The notes beneath the pieces are model-generated. The model saw only the letters and a list, made by a program, of their open reading frames with translations, was not told the DNA's origin and searched no databases. Source: Nocardioides pocheonensis (GTDB taxonomy: Bacteria; Actinomycetota; Actinomycetes; Propionibacteriales; Nocardioidaceae). Taken from it: a stretch of 64,000 bases of DNA. The DNA is taken from assembly GCF_003725535.1 (NCBI RefSeq), contig NZ_RJSF01000046.1:140203-204202 (forward strand), read 5' to 3'. Shown here in pieces: positions 21,812-31,220 of this stretch. The position numbers and the translations under genes are program-made. The number at the start of each line of letters is the position of its first letter. Within the stretch, counting starts at the first letter, position 1.

Positions 21812-23281
21812 TCAAGCTCCTGCGACAGTCGAGGTCAACTCCACCGCTTCGTGGAGCTCCTCAAGCCTGGTGACGCGATCGAAGAGGTCGTCCACTTGGG
21901 CGTCGTCCAAGGGTGTCGCGGCGACCGACGCGCACTCGCCGAACTTCTGTCGCAGGTCAGCCCACGACAGCGGGTGTTGAGGCGAACCCGGCACCCCCTC
22001 GCCACCCTGAATCAGCTGACGCCCATCAACGAGAGTGATCTCGATTCTCCCGTCGGGCAGTTTGGACTTCCAATCTAAGGAGGGATCACGGGAGACCGTT
22101 ACACGGGCTGCCAGAGCACGGACTGCTGGGTCCTTGAGTGAGTGGCCGTTCAAGTCGCGGACCGAGACATTACCCCGGACGGCAGCGAGGGCCACAAGGA
22201 ACGGCAGACTGAACCGGGCGTCGAGGACCGTCGCCGGGACGCGACGCTCGTTGAGCGGGACGCACAACAACTCATGGGCGTCTCCTACGAACAGTTTGAG
22301 TTCTCTGATGGTTGAGACGTCGAGAGAGTGGAGCTGGATGGCCTGGATAACGGCGTGAATGTGGCTGTGCGCGGTTCCTATCGCGGGCCACCTCTTATAG
22401 AGGGTGTGTGCGCCCTCGAACTCGCGACCAAGGTCAGCCAGCATCGCGTCCCGGTCGTATCCCATCGAGAAGAAAGCTGCGAATACTCCCGATACCCCCT
22501 CGAGGAAGGTGTCGGTACCTTTCACCCCACGGTCGGCCAATTGCGCGGCCATTACTGCAGTTTTCGCCGGAAACGCGCCGTAGATGCCCCCGAGGTCACT
22601 GCCGAGCCCCGAGACAACCTCCATGACGCCACCGGCCTCGCTGCTAGCAATAGCCATCGCGTGGTTGATCTGACGCCCGTCTAGGCCCAGCACACGACCG
22701 GCCGCCGCTGCCGCCGAGACGGCGCCCATCGCCGTCGAGAGGTTCCAATCCTTCTTCCAGGAGACGTTGCATCGAAGCCGAGCGAACAGGTCCTGTCCGA
22801 CTGCGATCGCCGTGATGAGCTCGGTCCCGGGAACGCGCTCCATTCGCTCCGCAGCGGCGAGCACCGCCGGGACGAGTGACAAGGAACAGTGCTGACCCCA
22901 CGGAAGGTAGTCGTCAAAGTTGAGACTGTGCATCGCGGCGCCGTTGGCCATTGCTGCGAGCATGGCGGGCGCACGGAACCCGAACCCGAACACCGACGCT
23001 TCTTCGCGCCCGCCCATCTCCCGCACCATGTCCACTACCGCGCGGGTTGCATTCTCGTCACCACTGGCCGCCAGCATCACCGCCAGTGAGTCCACGATGG
23101 TCTTCTTCGCGGCATCGACCGCTCCAGCCGGGAGGTCCTCATATCGCGCTGACCGTGCGAAGTCTGCGAACTGACGGCTAACGTCGACGGTGCCCGGAGA
23201 GACGAGCTCGCCATCCCTCTCACTCACTCTGCTCGGCCTCTCGTCGGTTGAAAGGGTGGTAATCGTGCTCATTCGCGACAC
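21812..23281 (-). CDS. MmgE/PrpD family protein
   Basis: An MmgE/PrpD-fold protein of about 489 residues (2-methylcitrate dehydratase, aconitate decarboxylase and iminodisuccinate epimerase relatives). Visible are AKKTIVDSLAVMLAASGDE, ANGAAMHSLNFDDYLPWGQHC (helical active-site region with Asp and His), AAAAAGRVLGLDGRQINHAM, and the swivel-domain parts HSHIHAVIQAI and GGEGVPGSPQHPLSWADLRQKF. It is the last gene of a four-gene minus-strand operon (SDR, HIBADH-like, SDR, this gene). The closest relative in the window is the gene at 41923. The substrate is probably a hydroxy- or unsaturated carboxylic acid. Confidence 0.88.
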   Translation of the reverse strand: MSRMSTITTLSTDERPSRVSERDGELVSPGTVDVSRQFADFARSARYEDLPAGAVDAAKKTIVDSLAVMLAASGDENATRAVVDMVREMGGREEASVFGFGFRAPAMLAAMANGAAMHSLNFDDYLPWGQHCSLSLVPAVLAAAERMERVPGTELITAIAVGQDLFARLRCNVSWKKDWNLSTAMGAVSAAAAAGRVLGLDGRQINHAMAIASSEAGGVMEVVSGLGSDLGGIYGAFPAKTAVMAAQLADRGVKGTDTFLEGVSGVFAAFFSMGYDRDAMLADLGREFEGAHTLYKRWPAIGTAHSHIHAVIQAIQLHSLDVSTIRELKLFVGDAHELLCVPLNERRVPATVLDARFSLPFLVALAAVRGNVSVRDLNGHSLKDPAVRALAARVTVSRDPSLDWKSKLPDGRIEITLVDGRQLIQGGEGVPGSPQHPLSWADLRQKFGECASVAATPLDDAQVDDLFDRVTRLEELHEAVELTSTVAGA

Positions 23282-23313
23282 GGCCGGAGGCGGGGGGTGC
23301 CATCGGCAGATTT

Positions 23314-24123
23314 CTACATGCGGCCCGCTGACACGCCAGCAGCGGGCATCAGGACTACTGACATGCCACCGTCAACCAGCAGGTCGACGCCGGTGATCTG
23401 CGAGGCCTCAGGTCCCGCCAGGAACAAGATCGCGCGTGCTACGTCTTCAGGCATGCCAATTCGTCGCAGCGGCAGATTCGATTCCCGCATCTCGCGAATG
23501 GCCCGCTGCCGTGGGTCGTCCATGTCGTTGAACACTCCCTCTGTGAGCCCCGTGATTGTCGGGCCGGGAGAAACGCTATTGCAACGGATTCCGTCGGGGC
23601 CCCATTCGAGCGCCAGCTGCTTCACGAGCATCAGCAAGCCCGCCTTTGCTACTGAGTATCCGCCCTGGGGAGGAGCCGGGTGATGGCCGCAGATGGAGCC
23701 GGTCGCCACCACGCAACCTCCGGCGGAGGCCAGCCACTGGCGAGCGGCCGTGGCGAGAAGCCAAGTTGCCCGGACGTTGATGGCGATGTTCGCGTCGAAC
23801 TCTTCGATCGTCAGAGTGGAGAGCAACCCCATCTTGGGAGCACCCGCGTTGCTGACGAGGACGTCGAGGCCCCCCAAGGCTCCAACAGCGAATTCGACGA
23901 CGCGTTGTGGCTCCTGCGGGTCAGCCAGGTCAGCCCCGACGGACGACACCTGAGCTCCTTGCTCACGCAGTGCGGCTTCGACCTCGGCAAGCCCCTGCGC
24001 GTTTACATCCACCAGGCAGAGTTGGTGGCCGTCCGCAGCTGCCAGCTCTGCCACGGCCTTCCCAATACCGCTGGCTGCACCTGTGATGAGGAAGCGTTGT
24101 CTATCCGGCCGTGTCCGTTCCAT
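23314..24123 (-). CDS. SDR family oxidoreductase
   Basis: A 269-residue classical SDR: FLITGAASGIGKAVAELAAA for NAD(P) binding, LVSNAG, catalytic Ser in VVATGSICG with YSVAK, and VDGGMS near the C-terminus. Asp in VDVNAQGL after strand 2 suggests NAD preference. GGAGAAGAA precedes the ATG. It is the third gene of the operon, 32 bp before the MmgE/PrpD gene. It probably oxidises a secondary alcohol intermediate. Confidence 0.88.
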   Translation of the reverse strand: MERTRPDRQRFLITGAASGIGKAVAELAAADGHQLCLVDVNAQGLAEVEAALREQGAQVSSVGADLADPQEPQRVVEFAVGALGGLDVLVSNAGAPKMGLLSTLTIEEFDANIAINVRATWLLATAARQWLASAGGCVVATGSICGHHPAPPQGGYSVAKAGLLMLVKQLALEWGPDGIRCNSVSPGPTITGLTEGVFNDMDDPRQRAIREMRESNLPLRRIGMPEDVARAILFLAGPEASQITGVDLLVDGGMSVVLMPAAGVSAGRM

Positions 24124-24182
24124 TTCTTCTCCGCTCGTTCCTCGCGCTAGGTCTCCACCGTTGTCGAGCCCACACTCCGGCC

Positions 24183-25052
24183 CTATACCTCGGCATCCGC
24201 GATCGCACGCCAGGTTTCAAACGCCTTGTCGTCGTTGCCCCTAGCCAGCCGCGCCAGGGCATCAATGACGGGAAAGTCGCCCTGGACCGACGCTGCCAGC
24301 TCTGCCGCGAGCACCGCGTCCTTCGCGTAGAGCGCCATGGCCGAGTGGAAGACTTCGCGCGAGTGGCCGTACCGCTCGAAGTGCCTGTGTAATGCTGAGC
24401 CGCTAGTGGAGAGGAAGTTGCGACCGGTGCTGACCTCAAGCACATTCGCCAATTGGTCAAGCTCCACACCGCAGTCGATGGCGATGCGGGCGACTTCAGC
24501 AGTGACCAGAGCATTGAGAGTCCCGATGGCGTTGTTCAAGATCTTCACATTTTCGCCGGCGCCGACGCTGCCGCAATGGAATACGTGCGATGCGAGGTGG
24601 GACAGCACAGGGACTGCAATTGCCACATCCTCCGGGCGTCCGCCCACCATGACGGTCAGCGATCCAGCTGCCGCGCGCGCATCTCCGCCGCTGACCGGCG
24701 CATCGACCAGTCGCGCTCCGGCAGCGCGGACGATGCCGTCCATCTCGCGCACCGCGCTCGCCGCGACCGTACTCATCACCACCACCACCGGGCCTGGCGA
24801 GACCACACTGAAGGTCAGCCCATGCGGCCCTGTAAGGACCTCGCGCAACTGCGCGGCGGTGTTTACCACGACGAGCACGACGTCGTCTCCGGCGCAGGAA
24901 GCAGGCTCATGGGTGGTCCGAGCGCCTTCCGCCGCGAACGCTGCGAGGGCCGCCTGGGATCGGTCGCAGGCGGTGACGGTGAAGCCAGCGGCCATAAGAC
25001 GGCGAGCCATCGGAGCGCCCATCTCGCCGACACCGACCACGCTCACCTTCAT
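24183..25052 (-). CDS. 3-Hydroxyisobutyrate dehydrogenase-like NAD(P)-oxidoreductase
   Basis: A 289-residue beta-hydroxyacid dehydrogenase: MKVSVVGVGEMGAPMARRLM (dinucleotide motif), LVDAPVSGGDARAAAGSL (substrate-binding SGG), GAGENVKILNN with the catalytic lysine, and a helical C-terminal domain. The family acts on 3-hydroxyisobutyrate, tartronate semialdehyde, 6-phosphogluconate-like and succinic-semialdehyde substrates. It is the second gene of the operon between two SDRs. Confidence 0.88.
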   Translation of the reverse strand: MKVSVVGVGEMGAPMARRLMAAGFTVTACDRSQAALAAFAAEGARTTHEPASCAGDDVVLVVVNTAAQLREVLTGPHGLTFSVVSPGPVVVVMSTVAASAVREMDGIVRAAGARLVDAPVSGGDARAAAGSLTVMVGGRPEDVAIAVPVLSHLASHVFHCGSVGAGENVKILNNAIGTLNALVTAEVARIAIDCGVELDQLANVLEVSTGRNFLSTSGSALHRHFERYGHSREVFHSAMALYAKDAVLAAELAASVQGDFPVIDALARLARGNDDKAFETWRAIADAEV

Positions 25053-25113
25053 CGTCTGACCCCCGGCAGACGGTCGCGCCTGGGCACCTTCGAGACGAAC
25101 CCAAGACCACCAC

Positions 25114-25863
25114 TCAACACAGCGTCGCCCCGCTATCCACCTGCAGGATCTGGCCGGTGACGACTCGTGACTCCTCCGAAGCGAGATACACCGCCAGATG
25201 TGCTACGTCGATCGGCTCGACGAGGCCAAGGAGGTGCTGGCGGACCAGCGGTGCATCCGGGTCAGTGACTCCCGCCCTCGCTTCAACCCGCGGAGACAGT
25301 GTGATGCCCGGGGCGATCGCGTTCACGCGGATACCGAACGAGGCGTACTCGGCAGCCATAGACCGCGTCAGCGAGATGATTCCTCCTTTGGCTGAGGTAT
25401 AGCAGTCGAAACCTGGCACAGCCTTCACGGCCACGATCGATGTGGTGTTGACGATCGACCCTGGGCTTGCCTTGATGAGTTCTGGCAAAGCCTGCTTTGC
25501 GACGTTGAAGGTTCCGAACAGATCTAGTTTCACGGCTCGCCAGAACTCCTCCTCCTTGGCCTCGAGAAGGGGGGCATCTGCGAGGCTGGAGCCACCGGCA
25601 AACTGGCACAGAGTGGTCAGGCGCCCAAAAGCCTCGAGACCCGTGCGAAGAGCTTCCGAAACGCTGTCGTTCTCGGTTACATCGCATGAGACGGCAACGG
25701 CGTTATCCGGGCGCGACTCGACTGCCATCTCCGCGGCTTCCCGCGAGATGTCCGCCGCTACGACCCGCGCGCCTTCCGCAAGGAAACGCTCACAGGTCGC
25801 GCGGCCGATCCCACCCCCGGCACCAGTCACGAAGGCCACTTTGCCATCTAGGCGCCCCACCAT
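25114..25863 (-). CDS. SDR family oxidoreductase
   Basis: A classical SDR of about 249 residues: GKVAFVTGAGGGIGRATCERFLAEG, VAADISREAAEM (Asp favours NAD), FAGGSS in place of the usual NNAG, YTSAKGG and LQVDSGATLC at the end. The ATG at 25863 has AGGGAGG about seven bases upstream. The longer reading starting at 25926 is not supported. It is the first gene of the operon controlled from the 26.1-kb promoter region. The unusual FAGGSS suggests some divergence in the active-site loop. Confidence 0.87.
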   Translation of the reverse strand: MVGRLDGKVAFVTGAGGGIGRATCERFLAEGARVVAADISREAAEMAVESRPDNAVAVSCDVTENDSVSEALRTGLEAFGRLTTLCQFAGGSSLADAPLLEAKEEEFWRAVKLDLFGTFNVAKQALPELIKASPGSIVNTTSIVAVKAVPGFDCYTSAKGGIISLTRSMAAEYASFGIRVNAIAPGITLSPRVEARAGVTDPDAPLVRQHLLGLVEPIDVAHLAVYLASEESRVVTGQILQVDSGATLC

Positions 25864-26059
25864 CGATTTTCCTCCCTGTTGGTCCACCCGCCGCCTGGGC
25901 GCCGCGACGACCAAAGCCGGGGGCAATGCCCAATGGGACGGGCCGAAACCGGGGCCGCGCCCAGGCGTGCATTGCCTGTGTCAGACGAATGGCCAAGCCT
26001 CCGTGAGCCTCCCCGGAAGGCTTGCGTTCGTAACTACGCATCGCTGTACAGTATCTAGA

Positions 26060-26084
26060 ACGTCCCACCCGGTCAATGGGACGT
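26060..26084. promoter_or_regulatory. Inverted repeat, candidate operator
   Basis: ACGTCCCA and TGGGACGT form a perfect 8-bp inverted repeat with a 9-bp spacer. It lies between the divergent SDR operon and the CMD-fold gene, about 60 bp from the paired operators at 26117. Its sequence is unrelated to that family, so a second regulator may act here. Confidence 0.5.
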
Positions 26085-26116
26085 GGCGCCGTCCGCGGCC
26101 TTGCTCGCTTCAGTCG

Positions 26117-26150
26117 TGTGTAATAACGTATGCGTATTCCTAATGCAGAA
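26117..26150. promoter_or_regulatory. Paired 14-bp operator (site pair B)
   Basis: TGTGTAATAACGTA (26117) and TTCCTAATGCAGAA (26137) start exactly 20 bp apart. The first keeps only the right half-site CGTA; the second has TTC and GAA. The pair lies in the divergent promoter of the SDR operon (minus) and the CMD-fold gene (plus). Confidence 0.6.
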
Positions 26151-26311
26151 CAATCTTGACGGCGCAGAATACCCCCGCGCCGATGCCGGCCCGTGAACCG
26201 GGCACCCCTGGGTGGCCCCAACTCGAACGGACAACAACTCGTCGTCGCGGCGCCGGCTGTTCAGCGCGGCGCCCTTAGCAACTTCAAGCGCGCTTCTCGA
26301 AAGGTCACGTC

Positions 26312-26656
26312 ATGAATGAAAGCCTCAAAGCCATGCAGGCTGAGATGGGCGAGCACGTTGTCGAGGCGCACGCGCAGTACGCCACAGTGGACGAAGAGCT
26401 GTATGACGCATATCTTGCGTGGCGGAGCGCGATGCTCGATTCCGGAACAATCCCCCGCAAGGACAAGTTACTCATGGTCATCGCCCTCTTGACCGCGCAG
26501 CGCGACATCATGCCCCTCAAGTTGTATGCGCAAATCGCTCGGTCGCAGGGCGCCACAGCGCAAGAGCTCAAGGAGGCGTTGCGCGTCGGAATCCTCTTCT
26601 CGGGCGGTGCAGGCGTCGACGCCGCTTCCTCGGTCGTCGATCTCCTTGTCGACTAG
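26312..26656 (+). CDS. Carboxymuconolactone-decarboxylase-fold protein lacking the usual Cys
   Basis: A 114-residue all-helical AhpD/CMD-like protein. LLMVIALLTAQRDIMPLKLYAQIARSQG aligns with the family core, followed by GATAQELKEALRVGIL and GGAGVDAASS. In AhpD-like members a CxxC...H motif occurs in the core; here no cysteine is present, so it is not a peroxidatic enzyme and may be a decarboxylase/hydrolase-type or a structural relative. GAAAGGTCACGTC precedes the ATG. It is divergent from the SDR operon. Confidence 0.75.
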   Translation: MNESLKAMQAEMGEHVVEAHAQYATVDEELYDAYLAWRSAMLDSGTIPRKDKLLMVIALLTAQRDIMPLKLYAQIARSQGATAQELKEALRVGILFSGGAGVDAASSVVDLLVD

Positions 26657-27120
26657 TCACACGATATGCACCTGGCGCGGTAGGTCTACCCCCGAGATCG
26701 CACGGGTCAATGAAGACGCATCGGGGTCCTTCGGTGTAGTAAGCCTCCTGACCCAAACTGGGGTTCGCTCGACTCGGGCGGTTTCACAGCTAAACAATCG
26801 GGCCAGTAAGAGCCCGGCGTGTCGCGCCAGAGCTTCATCCGCAGGACAAGTGAACCTCCCCAGGCAGTCCTGTCACGCACTGGGAGCGCGGTGCTGCGGG
26901 CAGGATCACTACACATGACCGCCCATGTTGGCGCCGGGGCGCCTACGGTGACAGCGCACGGTAGGTGATCCCGAGACCTTGACGCGTGATGCTCGGACCA
27001 TAGCGGTTCTCTCGGCACGCGGGTCCTGGGTGGTTTGAACGCGCGTTTGTGATTCGCTGGTGGGTCTCCATCGGCGAAACATCAAATGACCTACCCACCT
27101 CCAGTGGCAGCGGCAGCAGA
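26657..27120. other. Convergent intergenic region, no gene seen
   Basis: About 460 bp between convergent genes. Only short shadow frames were seen. No operator pair of the island type and no convincing terminator were found by eye. Confidence 0.5.
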
Positions 27121-28608
27121 TCAGTCCAGGTAGGGCATCCGCGGCTCGGTCGACAGGTCCCACACAATGCCCTTGTGTCTGGTGTACATCTCCACGGCCG
27201 CGAAGCCGTACTCGACCCCGAAGCCGCTTCGCTTCGCGCCGCCGAAGGGCACTGTCGGATCAAAAGCGCGGTATGTGTTGACCCAGATCGTCCCGGCGTC
27301 GAGATTCTTCGCGAGGTGTTGGATAGCCCTGGCGTCGTTGCCCCACACTTGCGCACTCAGCCCGAACTCGGTGCCGTTCGCCCGGGCGACAGCCTCCTCC
27401 AGATCAGAAAACGGCATAAGGCTCGCCACAGGTCCGAATACCTCGGCCGTTGCCACCGGATTGTCATCCTCTACTCCGGCTAGGACCGTAGGCCGATAGA
27501 AGGCACCCGACGAAAGTTCAGCTCCGTCTGCGGGGCCGCCTCCAGCCAGGCATTCTGCACCCGCCTCGACGGCCCGGTGCACCAGGGCGTCCACCCGACT
27601 TCGATGCTGTTGGCTGATCAACGTGCCCATTTGCGAGCTGGCAGCTGTCGGCAGACCGACCCGGATGGCCGCTGCCCGCTTGGACACGTCAGAGCACACT
27701 TCGTCGTAGATCGATTGGTGCACGAGCACCCGAGAGCCGGCCACGCAGCTTTGACCGGATTTCACGAAGTTTGAGTGCAGAACGGAGGGGACCGCGGTTG
27801 CGAGATCTGCGTCCGGCAACAGGATGGCGGGGCTCTTCCCCCCGAGTTCGAGGATGACTGGAACGATGTTTGCGGCGGAGGAACGAATGATGGAACGCCC
27901 TGCGCTTTCGCTCCCGGTGAATGCGATCATCCCGATGCCCGGGTGCTCGGTGAGGATGGGGCCGACCACTGATCCTCGCCCCGTGACCACGTTCACTACA
28001 CCGGCGGGGATGCCCGCCGCGACAGCCAGTTCGACTACCTTGAACGTGTACAGTGGGGCGATCTCCGGCGCTTTCAGCACAATGCAGTTCCCGGCAATGA
28101 TCGCGGGAGCAGCTTTCATGACTACGAAGTTCGGGGTGCCGTTGTATGGGTTGACTCCTGCGACGACGCCGTACGGTTCCCTCACCCCGTAGGCCAGGCG
28201 ATCTCGCCTGTTCGAGTACGTCTTGCCCTCGATCTTGTCGGCCAATCCCGCGTAATACCGCAGCGTACGCACCGAAGCGTCGATGTCGCCGAGGACCTCG
28301 CTTCGAAGCAAACCGACTTCCGACACCTCAAGTTCTGCGAGCTCGTCTCGGTGATCGACGAGCGCATCCGCCCACGCGCTCAGCAGTTGACCACGCTTCT
28401 CGGGAGTCACGTACCTCCAGGTGTCAGCGAAGGCAGCCTGCGCCTGACCGACCACGAGGTCTATCTCCGACTCGCCTACCTCGTAGGCGCTGGCAATCAC
28501 CGTCCCGGTGGCTGGGTTGTACACCGGAAACCATTCCCCCCGATTAGGCCTCACGTGCCCGTCCGCCGACAGGTAGCCGAACCGCGGCAGGGGTGAGTCG
28601 TCAGTCAT
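27121..28608 (-). CDS. NAD(P)-dependent aldehyde dehydrogenase
   Basis: The 495-residue ALDH has GVVAGVNPYNGTPNF, FTGSESAGR, LELGGKSPAIL (general-base Glu), GQSCVAGSR (nucleophilic Cys) and TAEVFGPVASLMPF, with the tail PFGGAKRSGFGVEYG. Full length and intact. It is co-transcribed with the upstream metallo-hydrolase (8-nt overlap), so it may oxidise an aldehyde formed downstream of that hydrolase. Substrate not assignable. Confidence 0.93.
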   Translation of the reverse strand: MTDDSPLPRFGYLSADGHVRPNRGEWFPVYNPATGTVIASAYEVGESEIDLVVGQAQAAFADTWRYVTPEKRGQLLSAWADALVDHRDELAELEVSEVGLLRSEVLGDIDASVRTLRYYAGLADKIEGKTYSNRRDRLAYGVREPYGVVAGVNPYNGTPNFVVMKAAPAIIAGNCIVLKAPEIAPLYTFKVVELAVAAGIPAGVVNVVTGRGSVVGPILTEHPGIGMIAFTGSESAGRSIIRSSAANIVPVILELGGKSPAILLPDADLATAVPSVLHSNFVKSGQSCVAGSRVLVHQSIYDEVCSDVSKRAAAIRVGLPTAASSQMGTLISQQHRSRVDALVHRAVEAGAECLAGGGPADGAELSSGAFYRPTVLAGVEDDNPVATAEVFGPVASLMPFSDLEEAVARANGTEFGLSAQVWGNDARAIQHLAKNLDAGTIWVNTYRAFDPTVPFGGAKRSGFGVEYGFAAVEMYTRHKGIVWDLSTEPRMPYLD

Positions 28609-29413
28609 CGATAACCCTTCTAGGGACGCGTTGAATCGACGGTTCCTCGGAGGGACCGTCAGCGGTCACGCCATCGGGAGTCTTTGGAAAGTCCTGGTTC
28701 TGGAACTGGGAGAGGCTGGGATCATGATTCATAAGGATCCGGTCTGATTGACCGCAGATCCTGGCGATCGACTCCAACGAGGTCTTCGCCGACACGTTCA
28801 ACCCGGGTGCCGCGGGAACCGTCAAGTTCTCCATCAAGCAGGCGGCGTCGCCGGCAACGCAGAGGATTCCCTCGTCAGTATTGACCAGCACGGACTGGTG
28901 TCCCGGCGTGTGGCCAGGCGTGCGGATAACCCGAAGACCAGGGAGCACATCGTAGTCATCCACTTGAATCAAGGTGTATTGGAGGAACGACAGCACATCG
29001 CTCGTCCATTCCACGTCGTACAGACCGACTTGGTTGCTGCTCGGATCGTGCGCGAAGTCCCACTCCGCGCGCGAGACGAAGAACTGTGCATCGGCCAGGT
29101 CCAGGTTGTTCTCGGAATGGTCGTAGTGCAGGTGTGAGTTGATGACGATATCGATGTCTCGCGTGCGCCATCCGAGGTCCGCGAGCCGGGCATGCAGGGT
29201 CTCGCCAGGATCCAGCGAGTGCGGTGCACCGCTGCTCCACTTGTCGGCGTCCCTCAACCCGGTGTCCACGAGGATCTTGCTGCCGTAGCCCTCGATAGCG
29301 GCAACCCAGATGGGCACGTCGATGAGCTCGGAGCCTCCGCCCTGGACCGCGGCGCTCTTCTCAACCCTGATGGAACCGACCCGAAGGGTATGAACAGAGT
29401 AGGTGGGGATCAC
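28601..29413 (-). CDS. Metallo-beta-lactamase-fold hydrolase, lactonase-like
   Basis: The 270-residue protein has the zinc motif HLHYDH (residues 94-99), IRTPGHTPGHQSVLV (third His), AGDAACLMEN (bridging Asp) and a late MNHDP with the last His. The arrangement is that of AHL-lactonase/AttM-like members, so a lactone or ester ring-opening role in the pathway is plausible. The GTG start faces the divergent serine hydrolase gene across the operator pair at 29533. Confidence 0.87.
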   Translation of the reverse strand: MIPTYSVHTLRVGSIRVEKSAAVQGGGSELIDVPIWVAAIEGYGSKILVDTGLRDADKWSSGAPHSLDPGETLHARLADLGWRTRDIDIVINSHLHYDHSENNLDLADAQFFVSRAEWDFAHDPSSNQVGLYDVEWTSDVLSFLQYTLIQVDDYDVLPGLRVIRTPGHTPGHQSVLVNTDEGILCVAGDAACLMENLTVPAAPGLNVSAKTSLESIARICGQSDRILMNHDPSLSQFQNQDFPKTPDGVTADGPSEEPSIQRVPRRVIDD

Positions 29414-29532
29414 TAGCGCCTCGTTCGCTGCCTCATCATCTCAATCCCTCCTTCGCGGCCGCGTACGGGCTTCATCCCGAGGTGGCGGACAGTTCCTGGC
29501 GCTAAGCTTGCCCGGATCACGTACGCACTTTG

Positions 29533-29566
29533 TTCACGTAGCCGTACGATAGTACGTTAATACGAA
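29533..29566. promoter_or_regulatory. Paired 14-bp operator (site pair A)
   Basis: TTCACGTAGCCGTA (29533) and TACGTTAATACGAA (29553) start exactly 20 bp apart. Both have TWC-N8-GWA. They lie in the 395-bp divergent promoter between the MBL/ALDH operon and the serine hydrolase gene. Nothing else in that intergenic stretch looks coding. Confidence 0.75.
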
Positions 29567-29808
29567 CCTTCGCCGGGGTCAACGTGCCGCCTCAATGCCA
29601 TTACGCAACTCGCGAGCTTCGAAGTGACTTGAGAGCCCCACAGCGACCCTCGGTTGGGGCCATTCCGACTCGAGTCGTTGCCTTGGGCCAAGGGACAGTC
29701 AGGCCTGGTTCACCTGCGGATGGCGCCTGCCGTAGTTTCCTGAAGCTCTTGCACCGCTTGTGAAGATCGGGTTACGTTTTGATTCGCAATCGCAGATAGG
29801 GGTTCGTC

Positions 29809-31002
29809 ATGTCGAACACAGTTGACCGGTCCGCGGCAGCACCCGCCGTCGCCTCTCTAGCGCAGCTTGTCGACGACGCCGTCAGTGACGGCGTGGCGCC
29901 ATTCCTGGTCGCGATGGTTGCTGATCGGGACGGAGTTCGGTGGCAGCATTGCGCGGGCTTAGCCAACGCGACACATCCTGCGAGCCCAGACTCCGTACTT
30001 AGCATCTTCTCGGCCACGAAGGCTGTGGGTGGACTGATGGCCGTCATGGCCATCGATCGAGGCCTCATCACGATGGACACGCCGGTCGGCGATGTGCTTC
30101 CGCAGTTCGACAAGTTGCAGGTGCTTGAGTCCGTAGGCCCAAACGGACCTGTGTTCCGCAAACCCAAGCGGCGCGCGACCCTGCGTCACCTACTCACGCA
30201 CACCAGTGGAATGGGTCTCGAGTTCTACTACCCCTTGATGGCGGAGTACGCGGCCAGGACAGGCGCACCCTCCGACGTCACAGGCACCTTCGAGTCACTC
30301 AATTACCCGTTGCTGTTCGACCCGGGCGAGGATTTCGCTTACGGGATTGGGCTTGATTGGGTGGGTGCGCTAGTGGCGGAACTGGATGGACGGTCCATCG
30401 ATCGCTTCGTGCAAGAGGAGATCCTCGAGCCGCTCGGAATGAAGCACACATACTTCGAGCGGGCCGCGGCGGGGGACCAACTTGCCACGATCAGGCTCAA
30501 GCGGCCGGACGGCGAGTTCGAGCCCATGGAAAACTTCCTGCCAGAAAACCCTGAGATCTACCACATGGGGTACGCGCTGTACTCAAGCTCGGCGGACTAC
30601 TTGACTTTCCTCCGCCTGGTACTCAATGAGGGCGAGCTGGATGGTCGGCGACTTGTCAGCCCCGAGGCGATGCAGCTTATGTACACCGATCAGCTTCCCG
30701 GTGTGGCGCTTCCGACGCCCATCCTGAAGAGTTCGGCTGCCATCATCTGTGACACCGAGCCCTGTCCCGGCACCCGCAAGACCCACACGGCCGGCTTCTT
30801 CCGCAACGAGGATGCCCTGCCGGGCATGCGCAACGTTGGCTCCCTGTTCTGGGGAGGAGCGCTGAATACCCACTATTGGGCAGATCCCCACGCTGGAATT
30901 GCTGCTGTGTTCATGACACAGATGTCGCCGTTCTTCGAGCCTCGACTCATGGAGCGCTTCACGGAATTCGAACGAACGGTGTATCGCGACCTGGTGAACT
31001 GA
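29809..31002 (+). CDS. Serine hydrolase, class C beta-lactamase/EstB-like esterase
   Basis: The 397-residue protein has the catalytic tetrad S68-A-T-K71 (IFSATK), LRHLLTHTSGMG, PGEDFAYGIGLDW (Tyr region) and GGALNTHYWADPHAGIAAV, as in EstB-type beta-lactamase-fold esterases. No signal peptide is visible, so it is cytoplasmic. It probably hydrolyses an ester or lactone of the island substrate. It is divergent from the MBL hydrolase, so two hydrolases share a control region. Confidence 0.86.
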   Translation: MSNTVDRSAAAPAVASLAQLVDDAVSDGVAPFLVAMVADRDGVRWQHCAGLANATHPASPDSVLSIFSATKAVGGLMAVMAIDRGLITMDTPVGDVLPQFDKLQVLESVGPNGPVFRKPKRRATLRHLLTHTSGMGLEFYYPLMAEYAARTGAPSDVTGTFESLNYPLLFDPGEDFAYGIGLDWVGALVAELDGRSIDRFVQEEILEPLGMKHTYFERAAAGDQLATIRLKRPDGEFEPMENFLPENPEIYHMGYALYSSSADYLTFLRLVLNEGELDGRRLVSPEAMQLMYTDQLPGVALPTPILKSSAAIICDTEPCPGTRKTHTAGFFRNEDALPGMRNVGSLFWGGALNTHYWADPHAGIAAVFMTQMSPFFEPRLMERFTEFERTVYRDLVN

Positions 31003-31220
31003 CGTCCTTGTCGAACAGGATCCGCATGACCGCAACTCGAGCCTGGGCTGATGCGGGCCGAGATGGGTATGCGCTTCTCCCGGCAAAGCCCCCACGCCTC
31101 CAGGGCGACCCTTGCCTCCAAGGAGCCCCTCGCCACCAACGAGGACTGAGGCGCCGACTAGCCTGCCGGGGTGGGCGCGGCGGCGCCCGATGCCATCAAG
31201 GGGAGGGCGCCATCTTTAGA

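Noticed and set aside
29543-29556. CGTAC-N4-GTACG as a separate operator type (also at 39378 and 44096)
   Set aside because: At 29543 and 39378 it is just the two inner half-sites of the paired TWCG-N6-CGWA motif; at 44096 it overlaps the first site in a different register. The paired motif explains more sites.
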